From positions 273,827 through 337,826 of the forward strand of contig DS995299.1 of assembly GCA_000156155.1 (NCBI GenBank): a stretch of DNA of 64,000 nt, in the 5' to 3' direction. Below the pieces are notes generated by a model. That model saw only the letters and a program-made list of their open reading frames with translations, made no database searches and was not told where the DNA came from. This DNA is from a beta proteobacterium KB13 (GTDB lineage: Bacteria; Pseudomonadota; Gammaproteobacteria; Burkholderiales; Methylophilaceae). Shown one piece after another: positions 51,829 to 62,191 of this stretch (the first letter of the stretch is position 1; each line of letters opens with the position of its first letter). Both the position numbers and the translations under genes were made by a program.

Positions 51829-52968
51829 TTGTCGGAAAAATTACCGGCTCTTCTAATTCTTAAAGATGGAACAAGGTTCCATGGCACATCAATTGGCGCT
51901 AACACTTCTTCAGTTGGTGAAGTTGTATTTAATACTTCAATTACTGGCTACCAAGAAATTCTTACAGACCCATCCTATGCAGAGCAGATTGTCACCTTAA
52001 CCTATCCCCATATTGGGAATACAGGAACAAATAATGAAGATTATGAAAGTAACCTTCCTTATTGCAAAGGGTTGATTGTTCATAGTGTGTCACCATTGAG
52101 TTCAAATTTTAGGAATCAAAAAGATCTTGTTGTGTTTTTGAAAGAACATAACATTCCAGCGATTACTGACTTAGATACCAGAAAATTAACTAGACACATC
52201 AGAAACAATGGAGCTCAGCCAGGATTAATTTTAATAGGAGAAGATCAAGACGATTTAAGCATGTTAGATTCTTTCCCCGGATTGTCAGGCATGGATCTTG
52301 CAAAGGTGGTTTCAACAAAAAAACAATACGCTTTTAATGAGGGAGAGTGGTCTTTAGGTGAAGGACACAAACACATCTCTGAAACACAATTCAAGGTTGT
52401 GGCATATGATTTCGGAATTAAAAAAAATATTTTAAGGATGCTAGCTTCCCGTGGAGCTGATTTAATTGTTGTTCCTGCTGAAACGGACTATAAAGAAGTT
52501 TTAAAATTAAATCCTGATGGAATTTTTCTATCTAATGGACCCGGCGATCCAGAACCATGCGAATATGCCATCAAAAATATTAAAGAATTTTTAAAGCAAT
52601 CCATTCCAATTTTCGGAATTTGTTTAGGACATCAATTGCTCTCATTAGCTCTTGGAGCACATACCAAAAAGATGAAATTTGGTCATCATGGCGCCAACCA
52701 TCCTGTCCAAGATTTAAACTCAAAGAAAGTTTTTATTACCAGTCAAAATCACGGATTTACGGTTGATGAAAGTTCTTTGAACGATAATATTGTAGTGACC
52801 CATAAATCACTCTTTGATCAAACAATACAAGGGATTGAGTCAAAAAATAAATTAGCTTTTAGTTTTCAGGGTCACCCAGAAGCTAGTCCAGGACCTACCG
52901 AGATGGCTTATTTATTTGATCAGTTTTTTTCTAATATGCAAGCCCACAAAGGAGAGTTGATTGGCTAA
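51829..52968 (+). CDS. carA: Carbamoyl-phosphate synthase small subunit
   Basis: A 379-residue glutaminase subunit. The N-terminal domain ([18 protein letters not shown], then [17 protein letters not shown]) is followed by a class I amidotransferase domain with nucleophile Cys in GICLGHQLL (about 265) and His in [11 protein letters not shown]. It starts at TTG, with AGGAG upstream. It supplies ammonia to CarB for arginine and pyrimidine synthesis. Its last 8 bp overlap carB. Confidence 0.97.
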   Translation: MSEKLPALLILKDGTRFHGTSIGANTSSVGEVVFNTSITGYQEILTDPSYAEQIVTLTYPHIGNTGTNNEDYESNLPYCKGLIVHSVSPLSSNFRNQKDLVVFLKEHNIPAITDLDTRKLTRHIRNNGAQPGLILIGEDQDDLSMLDSFPGLSGMDLAKVVSTKKQYAFNEGEWSLGEGHKHISETQFKVVAYDFGIKKNILRMLASRGADLIVVPAETDYKEVLKLNPDGIFLSNGPGDPEPCEYAIKNIKEFLKQSIPIFGICLGHQLLSLALGAHTKKMKFGHHGANHPVQDLNSKKVFITSQNHGFTVDESSLNDNIVVTHKSLFDQTIQGIESKNKLAFSFQGHPEASPGPTEMAYLFDQFFSNMQAHKGELIG

Positions 52969-55900
52969 AAGAGAAGATATTCAATCTATCCTAATTATTG
53001 GCGCAGGTCCGATAGTGATTGGCCAGGCATGTGAGTTTGATTATTCTGGCGCACAAGCGTGTAAAGCATTAAAAGAAGAAGGCTATAGAGTGATTCTGGT
53101 TAATTCTAATCCAGCTACCATCATGACCGACCCCAACCTTGCAGATGCCACTTACATTGAGCCAATTCAATGGGACATTGTTGAAAAGATTATTGCCAAA
53201 GAAAATCCCGATGCCATTTTGCCAACCATGGGAGGTCAGACTGCGTTAAATTGTGCCCTTGATCTTGATCGGCATGGAATTTTAGAAAAATACAATGTAG
53301 AACTCATCGGTGCTTCAAAACAAGCGATCGATAAAGCGGAAGACCGTCAATTGTTTAAAGAAGCCATGAATAAAATCGGTTTATCTTCTGCTCGATCAGC
53401 AATTGCTCACAGCATGGAAGAGGCTCATCAGGTCCAGGCTTCCATCGGATATCCTGTCATTATCAGACCATCTTTCACTATGGGTGGTAGTGGTGGAGGG
53501 ATTGCCTACAATAAGGATGAATTTATTGAAATCTGCGAGCGTGGGCTAGACGCGTCACCAACCAATGAGCTTCTGATTGAAGAGTCCTTATTGGGTTGGA
53601 AAGAATATGAAATGGAAGTTGTCAGGGATAAAAATGATAACTGCATTATTATCTGCTCCATTGAAAATCTCGATCCTATGGGTGTTCATACGGGTGACTC
53701 GATTACGATTGCTCCAGCTCAAACACTAACGGATAAAGAGTATCAAATCATGCGATCTGCCTCAATTGCAGTTCTCAGAGAAATTGGAGTAGATACAGGT
53801 GGTTCAAACGTTCAATTTGCTATCAATCCTTCAGATGGTCGGATGGTGGTGATTGAGATGAATCCAAGAGTATCTCGTTCATCGGCCTTGGCGTCTAAGG
53901 CAACTGGTTTCCCTATAGCCAAAATTGCCGCAAAGTTGGCGGTTGGTTATACGCTGGATGAATTAAAAAATGATATTACCGGAGGTCAAACACCAGCATC
54001 GTTTGAACCAACCATAGACTATGTTGTAACCAAAATTCCACGCTTTGCTTTTGAAAAGTTTCCCAAAGCGGATAGCCATTTAACGACACAAATGAAGTCT
54101 GTTGGTGAGGTCATGGCCATTGGCAGAACGTTTCAGGAGTCATTTCAGAAAGCATTAAGAGGGTTAGAAATTGGAGTTGACGGTCTTGATTCAACTACTG
54201 ATGATAAAGATTTAATCATTAAGGAACTCAGACAGCCTGGGCCCGAAAGAATCTGGTATTTGTCTGATGGGTTTAGACTGGGGATGACGGTTGAAGAAAT
54301 TCACGAGCAATCAAAAATTGATCCATGGTTTTTAATCCAAATACATGAAATTATTGATTTAGAAAAAGACCTTTATAATAAAGATTTAGATTCTTTAGAG
54401 CCTGAAACTTTGAAAGAATTAAAAAAGAAAGGTTTTTCTGATGCCCGATTGTCACATTTATTGAATACCACTCAATCAGCAATTCGATCCTTTCGTGAAC
54501 AGCATCATATTCGACCTATATACAAAAGAGTAGATACCTGTGCCTCAGAATTTGAGACTTCAACAGCATACATGTATTCCAGCTACGATGAAGAGTGCGA
54601 GGCTTCACCAAGTAAAAATAAAAAAGTTATGATCTTGGGCGGCGGACCAAATCGAATTGGGCAGGGTATCGAATTTGATTATTGTTGTGTTCATGCATCC
54701 TATGCTTTAAAAGAAGAAGGATACGAAACTATCATGGTCAATTGTAATCCAGAGACTGTGTCGACTGATTACGACACCTCGGATCGTTTGTATTTTGAGC
54801 CTGTAACCCTTGAAGATGTTTTGGAAATTATTCATATTGAAAATCCAGATGGGGTCATTGTTCAATATGGAGGACAAACGCCCCTAAAACTTGCTAAAGG
54901 CCTTGAAGCGGCCGGAGTAAAAATTGTTGGAACGACACCAGAAGACATTGATGTCGCCGAGGATAGAGAAAGGTTCCAAAAGATACTCGTTGATTTAGGC
55001 CTAAATCAACCTCCAAACCGAACCGCAAGAACCCCTGAGGAAGCCATTCAACTGGCTGCTGAAATAGGATATCCATTGGTGGTCAGACCGAGCTATGTCC
55101 TTGGCGGTCGCGCAATGGAAATTGTCCATGAAGAATCAGATTTACAAAGATACATGACTGAGGCAGTCAAAGTCTCTCATGAATCTCCAGTTTTGCTTGA
55201 TCGGTTTTTGAATGATGCCCAAGAAATTGATGTGGATGCGATATCTGATGGTGAGGATGTTGTTGTTGGTGGGATTATGCAACACATCGAGCAAGCTGGC
55301 GTCCACTCCGGCGACTCGGCATGCTCACTTCCTCCATTTGATTTGAGTGAAACGATCCAAAAAGATTTAATTAAACAGACGAAAATGCTTGCTAAGGCAC
55401 TTAAAGTTAATGGCTTGATGAATATTCAATTTGCCATCCAAGGAGATACAATTTACATTCTTGAAGTTAACCCTAGAGCCTCAAGAACAGTCCCCTTTGT
55501 GTCAAAGGCCATTGGAAAACCTCTTGCCAAAATTGCGGCCAAAGTCATGGTTGGGCAATCCCTCAAAAGTCAGAACTTTACTAAAGAAATTACCCCGCAA
55601 TTTTACTCAGTTAAAGAAGCTGTTTTCCCATTTATTAAATTCCCTGGCGTGGACACGATTCTTGGGCCAGAAATGAAATCAACAGGCGAAGTAATGGGGA
55701 CTGGAGATACCTTTGCTGAAGCATTTATTAAATCACAATTAGGTTCTAGTACGACATTGCCTTTCAAAGGCAAAGCTTTCTTGAGCGTTCGCAAGGAAGA
55801 TCATGAAAATATTATTGACATTGCGCAGGCTCTGGCAAAGTTAGGGTTTGATTTAGTAGCCACAGATGGGACAGCGAGATCTATTCAAAGCCATGGTTTA

Positions 55901-56155
55901 ATGGTCCAAAGAATCAACAAAGTAGCCCAAGGCAGACCTCATATTGTTGACATGATCAAAAATAAAGAAATTGATTTTATTGTTAACATCACTGAGGATA
56001 AAAAAGCGATTGCCGATTCTTATACAATTAGACGCAATGCATTGATGAATAAAGTAACTTATTACACCACTTTGGCTGGAGCGAAAGCTGCATGTATCGG
56101 GATGTCTTATGTGGATGAACTTCAAGTGAATAGCCTACAAAGCTTGCATAAGTAA
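52961..56155 (+). CDS. carB: Carbamoyl-phosphate synthase large subunit
   Basis: A 1064-residue protein with the duplicated ATP-grasp architecture: first half starting [28 protein letters not shown], second half starting [24 protein letters not shown] near residue 555, and a C-terminal MGS allosteric domain (about 930-1064). [17 protein letters not shown] and [15 protein letters not shown] are the two ATP-grasp loops. It starts at TTG and overlaps carA by 8 bp, with the ribosome-binding site GGAG inside carA. Carbamoyl phosphate could also feed the NodU-type carbamoyltransferase at 35.8 kb. Confidence 0.98.
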   Translation: MAKREDIQSILIIGAGPIVIGQACEFDYSGAQACKALKEEGYRVILVNSNPATIMTDPNLADATYIEPIQWDIVEKIIAKENPDAILPTMGGQTALNCALDLDRHGILEKYNVELIGASKQAIDKAEDRQLFKEAMNKIGLSSARSAIAHSMEEAHQVQASIGYPVIIRPSFTMGGSGGGIAYNKDEFIEICERGLDASPTNELLIEESLLGWKEYEMEVVRDKNDNCIIICSIENLDPMGVHTGDSITIAPAQTLTDKEYQIMRSASIAVLREIGVDTGGSNVQFAINPSDGRMVVIEMNPRVSRSSALASKATGFPIAKIAAKLAVGYTLDELKNDITGGQTPASFEPTIDYVVTKIPRFAFEKFPKADSHLTTQMKSVGEVMAIGRTFQESFQKALRGLEIGVDGLDSTTDDKDLIIKELRQPGPERIWYLSDGFRLGMTVEEIHEQSKIDPWFLIQIHEIIDLEKDLYNKDLDSLEPETLKELKKKGFSDARLSHLLNTTQSAIRSFREQHHIRPIYKRVDTCASEFETSTAYMYSSYDEECEASPSKNKKVMILGGGPNRIGQGIEFDYCCVHASYALKEEGYETIMVNCNPETVSTDYDTSDRLYFEPVTLEDVLEIIHIENPDGVIVQYGGQTPLKLAKGLEAAGVKIVGTTPEDIDVAEDRERFQKILVDLGLNQPPNRTARTPEEAIQLAAEIGYPLVVRPSYVLGGRAMEIVHEESDLQRYMTEAVKVSHESPVLLDRFLNDAQEIDVDAISDGEDVVVGGIMQHIEQAGVHSGDSACSLPPFDLSETIQKDLIKQTKMLAKALKVNGLMNIQFAIQGDTIYILEVNPRASRTVPFVSKAIGKPLAKIAAKVMVGQSLKSQNFTKEITPQFYSVKEAVFPFIKFPGVDTILGPEMKSTGEVMGTGDTFAEAFIKSQLGSSTTLPFKGKAFLSVRKEDHENIIDIAQALAKLGFDLVATDGTARSIQSHGLMVQRINKVAQGRPHIVDMIKNKEIDFIVNITEDKKAIADSYTIRRNALMNKVTYYTTLAGAKAACIGMSYVDELQVNSLQSLHK

Positions 56156-56230
56156 TATTCAATCTTTAAAATCCAGATATACTTCATAAGTATCAAATTA
56201 AGTTTTTAAATTATCTATTAAGGTTAATAA

Positions 56231-56710
56231 ATGGCAGGTCAAATCCCAATGACGCGAAATGGTGTTGAGCGTTTAAAAGAAGAATTACATCAGTTAAAGA
56301 GTCAAGATCGTCCTAATATTATTCAGGCGATTGCTGAAGCTCGTGCGCAGGGAGATTTGTCAGAAAACGCGGAATATGAGTCAGCCAAAGAGCGGCAAGG
56401 TTTTATTGAAGGCCGCATTGCAGAGATTGAGGCTAAATTATCTAATGTCCAGATTATTGACCCCTCAGTACTGAATGCAGATGGCAAGTGTGTGTTTGGT
56501 GCCACCATTGAACTAGAGGATTTGGATGAAGAAAAATCATTCACCTATCAAATTGTTGGTGAGGATGAAGCAGATATCAAGGCAAATAAAATTTCGATTA
56601 GTTCACCATTGGCTCGAGCATTAATTGGCAAAGAAGATGGCGATGTGGTTGAGGTGGAAACACCTGGTGGGCAAAAAACATATGAAATTACTAATGTAAG
56701 TTACATTTAA
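56231..56710 (+). CDS. greA: Transcription elongation factor GreA
   Basis: A 159-residue factor that rescues backtracked RNA polymerase. The N-terminal coiled coil begins [16 protein letters not shown] and carries the basic/acidic tip [24 protein letters not shown] (acidic D and E of the DLSENAEY loop). The C-terminal FKBP-like domain ends [26 protein letters not shown]. It follows carB by 75 bp and is followed by a DUF4149 protein after 4 bp, a frequent betaproteobacterial order. Confidence 0.98.
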   Translation: MAGQIPMTRNGVERLKEELHQLKSQDRPNIIQAIAEARAQGDLSENAEYESAKERQGFIEGRIAEIEAKLSNVQIIDPSVLNADGKCVFGATIELEDLDEEKSFTYQIVGEDEADIKANKISISSPLARALIGKEDGDVVEVETPGGQKTYEITNVSYI

Positions 56711-56714
56711 CTTT

Positions 56715-57149
56715 ATGGGATATTTCCTTAAACTCTTTTTATCAATTTGGGCTGGGTCGCTCTGGTGGATGATTATTGTGGCCAAGGTGTTATTCGATAA
56801 AATCCCAACAGCTTTTTTAGCTGGAGTTGTTGCAGGGCAGCTATTTCATTACTTGAGTTACTTTAGTGTTGGGATGTCCGTTTTGATTTTTTTTCATTTA
56901 TTTAAATATCACGGATGGTCTATGATTAAGTCTGTCCAGTTTTGGCTTATTTTATTTATCGCTGTGATTGTCCTGATAAATTTTTTTGGAATTCAGCCCA
57001 CACTGGAAGCATTGAAAATCAATGCACAACCCAAAGAAGTTATGGAAAGTATCTTTGCTGATCGTTTTGCTATGTGGCATGGTATCTCTAGCATCTCTTT
57101 TTTGATTCAGACTATATTAGTCACTGTATTAATGCTCAGGTGGCGTTAA
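56715..57149 (+). CDS. DUF4149 membrane protein
   Basis: A 144-residue integral membrane protein with four predicted helices (about 5-25, 43-65, 73-93, 117-140). The IWAGSLWWMIIVAKVLFD opening and the spacing of helices match DUF4149, a family usually encoded next to greA, carB or yhbY in Betaproteobacteria. No function is established. It ends in a 4-bp tail overlap with convergent yhbY. Confidence 0.8.
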   Translation: MGYFLKLFLSIWAGSLWWMIIVAKVLFDKIPTAFLAGVVAGQLFHYLSYFSVGMSVLIFFHLFKYHGWSMIKSVQFWLILFIAVIVLINFFGIQPTLEALKINAQPKEVMESIFADRFAMWHGISSISFLIQTILVTVLMLRWR

Positions 57150-57433
57150 ATAGAGAACTTGCTTTCTTCGTTTTTTTGCTTAAAGATAACTGCCTGTTTG
57201 CCGATCAATTGAACGAATTCCGACTCTGTCGCTTGGCAAATTTGTTTGGCAATTTCTAATCGATCTTGTTTTGTATCCGACTGAATTTGTATTTTGATTA
57301 ACTCATGAAAATTTATAGTGTTGGCTATTTCAGAAATGACCTGATTTGTGATACCTTTTGAACCTACAGACACTGTTGTTTTGAGGTGGTGGGCTTCAGC
57401 TTTTAATGCCTTGATTTGTTTATTATTTAACAT
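57146..57433 (-). CDS. yhbY: YhbY, CRM-domain RNA-binding protein
   Basis: A 95-residue single CRM (CRS1-YhbY) domain protein. LNNKQIKALKAEAHHLKTTVSVGSKGITNQVISEI matches the family, including the GxxG-type VGSKG RNA-binding loop near residue 25. HELIKIQIQSD and VQLIGKQAVIFKQ complete the fold. It associates with pre-50S particles. It is divergent from rlmE across 31 bp, a conserved neighbourhood. Confidence 0.95.
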   Translation of the reverse strand: MLNNKQIKALKAEAHHLKTTVSVGSKGITNQVISEIANTINFHELIKIQIQSDTKQDRLEIAKQICQATESEFVQLIGKQAVIFKQKNEESKFSI

Positions 57434-57464
57434 GATTTCTTAAAAAAATAACATTGTATCAGAC

Positions 57465-58082
57465 ATGAAAAAAACAAGAACCAAAAAAAACTGGATTAAA
57501 GAGCATTTATCCGATGAATTTGTCAAGCGAGCGCAAAAAGATGGATTTCGGTCCCGTGCGGCGTATAAATTTATTGAAATGAATGACAAGTATCACTTAA
57601 TACGTCCTAATGATCGCATTGTGGATTTGGGTTCAGCACCTGGAAGCTGGTCTCAGGCAGCAAGCTCACTAATATCAAATAATGGAAAAATTTTTGCAAT
57701 CGACTTGTTGCCGATGGATGATGTTAAAAATACTACTTTTATTCAGGGTGATTTTCGTGAGCTTTCCATATTACAAAAACTTGAAGAATTACTTGAAAAT
57801 ACAGCTGTAGACCTTGTAATTTCTGATATGGCCCCCAATATTAGTGGTATAAAAAGTCGCGATCAGGCTATGATTAACGATTTGAATGACTTGTCATTGA
57901 AATTTGCCTCAGATTGGTTGAAACCAAAGGGGCATTTTATGGTCAAGACTTTCATGGGGAGCGGTTTTGAGGAATATGTTAAAAAATTAAGAAGTCTTTT
58001 TAACAAAGTAAAGATTGAAAAACCAGATTCCTCTCGAGACAGAAGTGCAGAATTCTTTTTAATTGGTCTCGAAAAAAGATAG
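57465..58082 (+). CDS. rlmE: 23S rRNA (uridine2552-2'-O)-methyltransferase RlmE
   Basis: A 205-residue FtsJ/RrmJ methyltransferase. The N-terminal RAQKDGFRSRAAYKFIEMNDKYHL carries the first catalytic Lys, motif I is VDLGSAPGSWSQAA (about 48-61), VISDMAPNISG gives the catalytic Asp and MVKTFMGSGFEEY the second Lys. These give the K-D-K-E set with a late Glu. It is heat-shock controlled in E. coli, where it also precedes ftsH. Here ftsH follows after 36 bp. Confidence 0.97.
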   Translation: MKKTRTKKNWIKEHLSDEFVKRAQKDGFRSRAAYKFIEMNDKYHLIRPNDRIVDLGSAPGSWSQAASSLISNNGKIFAIDLLPMDDVKNTTFIQGDFRELSILQKLEELLENTAVDLVISDMAPNISGIKSRDQAMINDLNDLSLKFASDWLKPKGHFMVKTFMGSGFEEYVKKLRSLFNKVKIEKPDSSRDRSAEFFLIGLEKR

Positions 58083-58118
58083 AATAAGAATAAATTACGC
58101 AAATTTAAAGGAAATGAT

Positions 58119-60014
58119 TTGAATAACAATACGTTAAAAACGATCTTAGTTTGGTTAGCCATTGGCGCACTTATGATGATGATCTTTAATCAATTTTCAC
58201 CAGCAAATCGCTTTGAAACCAAACTTGTCTATTCCCAGTTTATGGAGCAAGTAAAGTCCGGAAATATTTCTAAGGTTGAAATTGATGGTCGGAATATTAA
58301 TGGTATTACTGCAGATGGTAAGAGATTCTCAACTTACTCACCAACAGATCCATGGATGGTCTCTGATTTGTTAAAAAATAACGTGATTGTTGAGGCTAAA
58401 CCAGAAGAAAAACAATCTATGCTGATGAGTATTTTTATTTCTTGGTTCCCCATGATTCTACTTATTGGTGTATGGATTTTCTTTATGAAGCAAATGCAAG
58501 GCGGAGGTAAGGGTGGTGGTCCATTTTCATTTGGTAAAAGTAAGGCACGACAGCTCGACCAAACGACCAATAAAACAACATTTGCTGATGTCGCTGGATG
58601 CGATGAGGCCAAAGAAGAAGTCACTGAGTTGGTGGATTTCTTAAGAGATCCCAATAAATTCCATAAGTTAGGCGGCAGGATACCTCGTGGCGTTCTTATG
58701 GTAGGCCCTCCAGGTACCGGTAAGACATTGCTAGCACGCGCAATTGCGGGTGAAGCCAAAGTGCCTTTTTATACGATTTCTGGATCTGACTTTGTAGAGA
58801 TGTTCGTAGGTGTCGGTGCAGCTCGAGTAAGAGATATGTTTGAACAAGCTAAAAAAAATTCACCGTGTATTGTCTTCATTGACGAAATTGATGCAGTGGG
58901 TAGACACCGAGGTGCCGGTATGGGTGGTGGAAATGATGAGCGTGAACAAACCTTAAACCAACTTCTAGTTGAGATGGATGGCTTTGAGGCAAATTCAGGT
59001 GTGATTGTTATTGCGGCAACTAACCGTGCTGATGTTCTCGATAAAGCGTTATTACGTCCTGGACGATTTGACCGTCAAGTAGCCGTGTCTTTACCAGACA
59101 TCAAAGGTCGTGAGCAAATTCTTAATGTGCACATGAGAAAAATACCAAGCGATGCCGATGTGAAAGCAGATATTTTAGCGAGAGGTACTCCTGGATTCTC
59201 AGGCGCTGATTTGGCTAACTTAGTTAATGAAGCCGCTTTATTCGCTGCGCGGCGTTCACATCGTACCGTAACCATGCAGGATTTTGAAGACGCTAAAGAT
59301 AAAATCTATATGGGCCCTGAACGTAAATCACTCGTGATGCAAGAAGATGAAAGAATTAATACCGCTTATCATGAATCTGGACATGCAATTGTGGCTAAGT
59401 CCTTACCGAAGGCAGACCCTGTACACAAAGTGACCATCATGCCTCGAGGCTGGGCTTTAGGTTTGACATGGCAACTGCCGGAATTTGATCGATTTAGTAA
59501 CTTCAAAGATAAAATGCTTGAGGAAATCTCTATTTTATTTGGCGGTCGAATTGCGGAAGAAGTATTCATGAAGCAAATGTCGACAGGTGCATCGAATGAT
59601 TTTGAAAGAGCGACTAAATTAGCTCGTGATATGGTGACCAAATATGGTATGTCTGACAAGTTAGGAACCATGGTTTATAGCGATGATCAAAATGAATCAA
59701 CTTTTGGTATGCCATCCAAAACTATTTCAGAAGCAACTCAACAAAAAGTGGATGCTGAAGTAAGACGAATTTTGGATGAGCAGTATGCAGTAGCTAGAAA
59801 AATTATTGAAAAAAATAAAAAGAAGGTGGAAGCAATGGCTAAGGCCTTGCTGGAGTATGAGACCATCGATTTTGAACAAATCAATGACATCATGGCTGGT
59901 AAAAAAGTGAGAGCACCTAAGCCAGCAGATTCTGGCAAATCTCCATCTGGCGATAAAGGCACAGGTTCTGGTCCAGCGGTAACTTCTCCGCAACCATCCG
60001 CAAAATCCAAGTAA
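58119..60014 (+). CDS. ftsH: ATP-dependent zinc metalloprotease FtsH
   Basis: A 631-residue membrane-bound AAA protease. Two N-terminal helices (about 5-24 and 101-122) flank a periplasmic loop. The AAA domain has Walker A GPPGTGKT (about 194-201), Walker [13 protein letters not shown] and the SRH region; the protease domain has the zinc motif HESGH (about 415-419). The Pro/Ser/Gly-rich tail ([10 protein letters not shown] on) is disordered. It starts at TTG with AAAGGAA upstream. In many bacteria FtsH degrades sigma32, so it fits with rpoH in this window. Confidence 0.98.
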   Translation: MNNNTLKTILVWLAIGALMMMIFNQFSPANRFETKLVYSQFMEQVKSGNISKVEIDGRNINGITADGKRFSTYSPTDPWMVSDLLKNNVIVEAKPEEKQSMLMSIFISWFPMILLIGVWIFFMKQMQGGGKGGGPFSFGKSKARQLDQTTNKTTFADVAGCDEAKEEVTELVDFLRDPNKFHKLGGRIPRGVLMVGPPGTGKTLLARAIAGEAKVPFYTISGSDFVEMFVGVGAARVRDMFEQAKKNSPCIVFIDEIDAVGRHRGAGMGGGNDEREQTLNQLLVEMDGFEANSGVIVIAATNRADVLDKALLRPGRFDRQVAVSLPDIKGREQILNVHMRKIPSDADVKADILARGTPGFSGADLANLVNEAALFAARRSHRTVTMQDFEDAKDKIYMGPERKSLVMQEDERINTAYHESGHAIVAKSLPKADPVHKVTIMPRGWALGLTWQLPEFDRFSNFKDKMLEEISILFGGRIAEEVFMKQMSTGASNDFERATKLARDMVTKYGMSDKLGTMVYSDDQNESTFGMPSKTISEATQQKVDAEVRRILDEQYAVARKIIEKNKKKVEAMAKALLEYETIDFEQINDIMAGKKVRAPKPADSGKSPSGDKGTGSGPAVTSPQPSAKSK

Positions 60015-60019
60015 AATAT

Positions 60020-60042
60020 AGGGTAATTAATACGATTACCCT
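60020..60042 (+). other. Hairpin directly before the folP start
   Basis: A perfect 8-bp stem, AGGGTAAT with ATTACCCT around a 7-nt loop, ends 2 bp before the folP ATG and is followed by T5 inside the first codons. It could act as a weak intrinsic terminator after ftsH, or keep folP translation low by masking initiation. Confidence 0.5.
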
Positions 60043-60044
60043 GC

Positions 60045-60857
60045 ATGACTTTTTCATCATTCATTGAAAACTTGACCCGTCCAATCATTATGGGCGTGCT
60101 CAATATCACTCCTGATTCATTTTCTGATGGCGGACTCTTTATCGATCCAGACAACGCCATCAAGCAAGCAAAAAAAATGATTGATGAAGGCGCTGACATT
60201 ATAGATGTTGGTGGTGAGTCATCACGACCCGGAGCTCTTCCAGTGACTTTGGAAGAAGAGCTTAGAAGAATTGGACCAATTATTACAGCTCTAAAAAAAG
60301 AAACCTCAGTGTTTATTTCGGTCGACACTTATAAACCAGAGGCGATGAAGTTTGCCTTAGATCATGAGGTGGATGTGATTAACGACATCAAAGCATTGGT
60401 AGAAAAAGATTCGATTAAAACAGTAAAAGATTATCCCAACAGTATGGTCTGTTTGATGCACATGCAAGGCACACCAGAAACAATGCAAGACAATCCTCAT
60501 TATGCAACAAACATCACAGAGGAGATAAAACAGTTTCTTCTAGACCGAGTAGATCTATGTATCGCTGCTGGCATTAATAAAGATAGAGTCATTCTTGATC
60601 CAGGTTTTGGTTTTGGAAAAACTTTTGAAGATAACTGGGAAATTTATCAAAATCTTGAGACAATTGCAGAATTGAATACACCATTGCTTATCGCCATGTC
60701 GAGGAAAAGTATGTTAAAAAAAATAGTGGGCGATGATTTACAAAGATTAGATGATGCAACAGGTTTTTTTTCATCGATGGTAAATGTTAAAAATCCATTA
60801 ATTATCCGAACACATAATGTTGCTGTGACAAGAAAATATCTGGAAAGAAATATATGA
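60045..60857 (+). CDS. folP: Dihydropteroate synthase
   Basis: A 270-residue TIM-barrel enzyme of folate synthesis and the target of sulfonamides. The IIMGVLNITPDSFSDGG motif is at about 15-31, DVGGESSRPGA near 54 (pABA and pterin loops), VINDIKALVEKD and DPGFGFGKTFEDN follow. All are intact. It begins right after a hairpin downstream of ftsH and overlaps glmM by 4 bp (ATGA). The ftsH-folP-glmM order is conserved in Proteobacteria. Confidence 0.97.
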   Translation: MTFSSFIENLTRPIIMGVLNITPDSFSDGGLFIDPDNAIKQAKKMIDEGADIIDVGGESSRPGALPVTLEEELRRIGPIITALKKETSVFISVDTYKPEAMKFALDHEVDVINDIKALVEKDSIKTVKDYPNSMVCLMHMQGTPETMQDNPHYATNITEEIKQFLLDRVDLCIAAGINKDRVILDPGFGFGKTFEDNWEIYQNLETIAELNTPLLIAMSRKSMLKKIVGDDLQRLDDATGFFSSMVNVKNPLIIRTHNVAVTRKYLERNI

Positions 60858-62185
60858 GGAAGTATTTTGGTACTGATGGAATACGTGGCAGGGCAGGCAG
60901 GTTTCCAATTACAGTGGACTTTTTTACAAAGCTTGGTTTTGCCGCAGGTAAAGTCTTAACGAAAGATAATCAATCATCAAGTAAACCAAAAGTAATTATT
61001 GGAAAAGACACTCGCGAGTCAGGCTATATGTTGGAATCGGCTCTGGAGGCTGGTTTTTCTGCTGCTGGTGTGGATGTTTTTTTAACAGGACCTATCCCAA
61101 CCCCAGCCATAGCCTATCTTACAAAAGCCCTAAGAGCACAAATTGGGGTAGTGATTTCTGCATCCCATAATTTATATCAAGACAATGGGATTAAATTTTT
61201 TTCAAGCAATGGTCAGAAGCTAGATGATGAGATTGAATTAGAGATAGAAAAAACGATAGATGGTATTGAGAATTTAGATTCTGAAAATATTGGCAAAGCA
61301 AAAAGGGTGGATGATGCACAAGGTCGTTATGTAGAGTTTTGTAAAAACACATTCCCCAAAGACCTATCGCTTGAGGGGTTAAAAATCGTCCTGGATTGTT
61401 CGCATGGAGCCACTTATCAAGTTGCACCAAAAATTTTTACAGAATTAGGGGCTGATATTAATACTATTGGTGTTGGCCCTAATGGAACAAATATTAACGA
61501 TGGATGTGGGTCTACTTCACTTGAATTATTAAGGAGAGAAGTAAAGAAAATAAATGCTGATCTTGGTATCGCTTTTGATGGAGATGGCGATCGAGTGCTA
61601 ATGGTGAATTCCAATGGCGATAAAGTGGATGGAGATCAACTTCTGTTTATTATTGTTCGTGCTGCATTTGAGGAGAATCATTTTGATAGTGGTGTGGTTG
61701 GGACTCTGATGACTAATTTAGCTTTTGAGGAGAACATGAAAGAGCTAGGGATTGGTTTTTCTAGATCAGGAGTGGGTGATCGATACGTATCAGAATTGAT
61801 GCAAGAAAAAAATTGGATCTATGGCGGCGAAAATTCAGGCCACATCTTATTAAAAGATTTTCATACCACAGGTGATGGAATCATCTCTGCATTACAAGTA
61901 CTGAAAGCCATTAAAAAAAGGCAAATAAGTTTTGATCAGGCGGTATCAGAAATTAATTTATATCCTCAAATTTTATTAAATATTCCACTCGATAAAGAAA
62001 TTGATTTAGAAGCTGACGAAATACAAAGCTCAATTCATGAGGCTGAAAAATTAATGAACAATAATGGGCGAGTTTTGCTTAGAAAATCAGGAACAGAACC
62101 ATTGGTTAGAATTATGACAGAAGGAAAAGATAAAGACCTTGCTCTAAAAGCTGCTCAAGCGATTAAAAAAGTTATTGAAAATTAA
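60854..62185 (+). CDS. glmM: Phosphoglucosamine mutase
   Basis: A 443-residue alpha-phosphohexomutase making GlcN-1-P for UDP-GlcNAc. It begins RKYFGTDGIRGRAG, has the active-site serine loop ISASHNLYQDNGIKFFS near residue 100, metal loop AFDGDGDRVLMV near 240 and the C-terminal phosphate loop RKSGTEPLVRIM. The serine loop has Leu where GlmM usually has Pro (SASHNP). The product enters both peptidoglycan and LPS synthesis. It is convergent with the TPR-glycosyltransferase gene, with 6 bp between stops. Confidence 0.96.
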   Translation: MRKYFGTDGIRGRAGRFPITVDFFTKLGFAAGKVLTKDNQSSSKPKVIIGKDTRESGYMLESALEAGFSAAGVDVFLTGPIPTPAIAYLTKALRAQIGVVISASHNLYQDNGIKFFSSNGQKLDDEIELEIEKTIDGIENLDSENIGKAKRVDDAQGRYVEFCKNTFPKDLSLEGLKIVLDCSHGATYQVAPKIFTELGADINTIGVGPNGTNINDGCGSTSLELLRREVKKINADLGIAFDGDGDRVLMVNSNGDKVDGDQLLFIIVRAAFEENHFDSGVVGTLMTNLAFEENMKELGIGFSRSGVGDRYVSELMQEKNWIYGGENSGHILLKDFHTTGDGIISALQVLKAIKKRQISFDQAVSEINLYPQILLNIPLDKEIDLEADEIQSSIHEAEKLMNNNGRVLLRKSGTEPLVRIMTEGKDKDLALKAAQAIKKVIEN

Positions 62186-62191
62186 TCTTCT

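Noticed and set aside
59738-60328. Long antisense frame (196 codons) across the ftsH-folP junction
   Set aside because: It lies opposite strongly conserved coding sequence of ftsH and folP and has no recognisable domain; it is a shadow of those genes.
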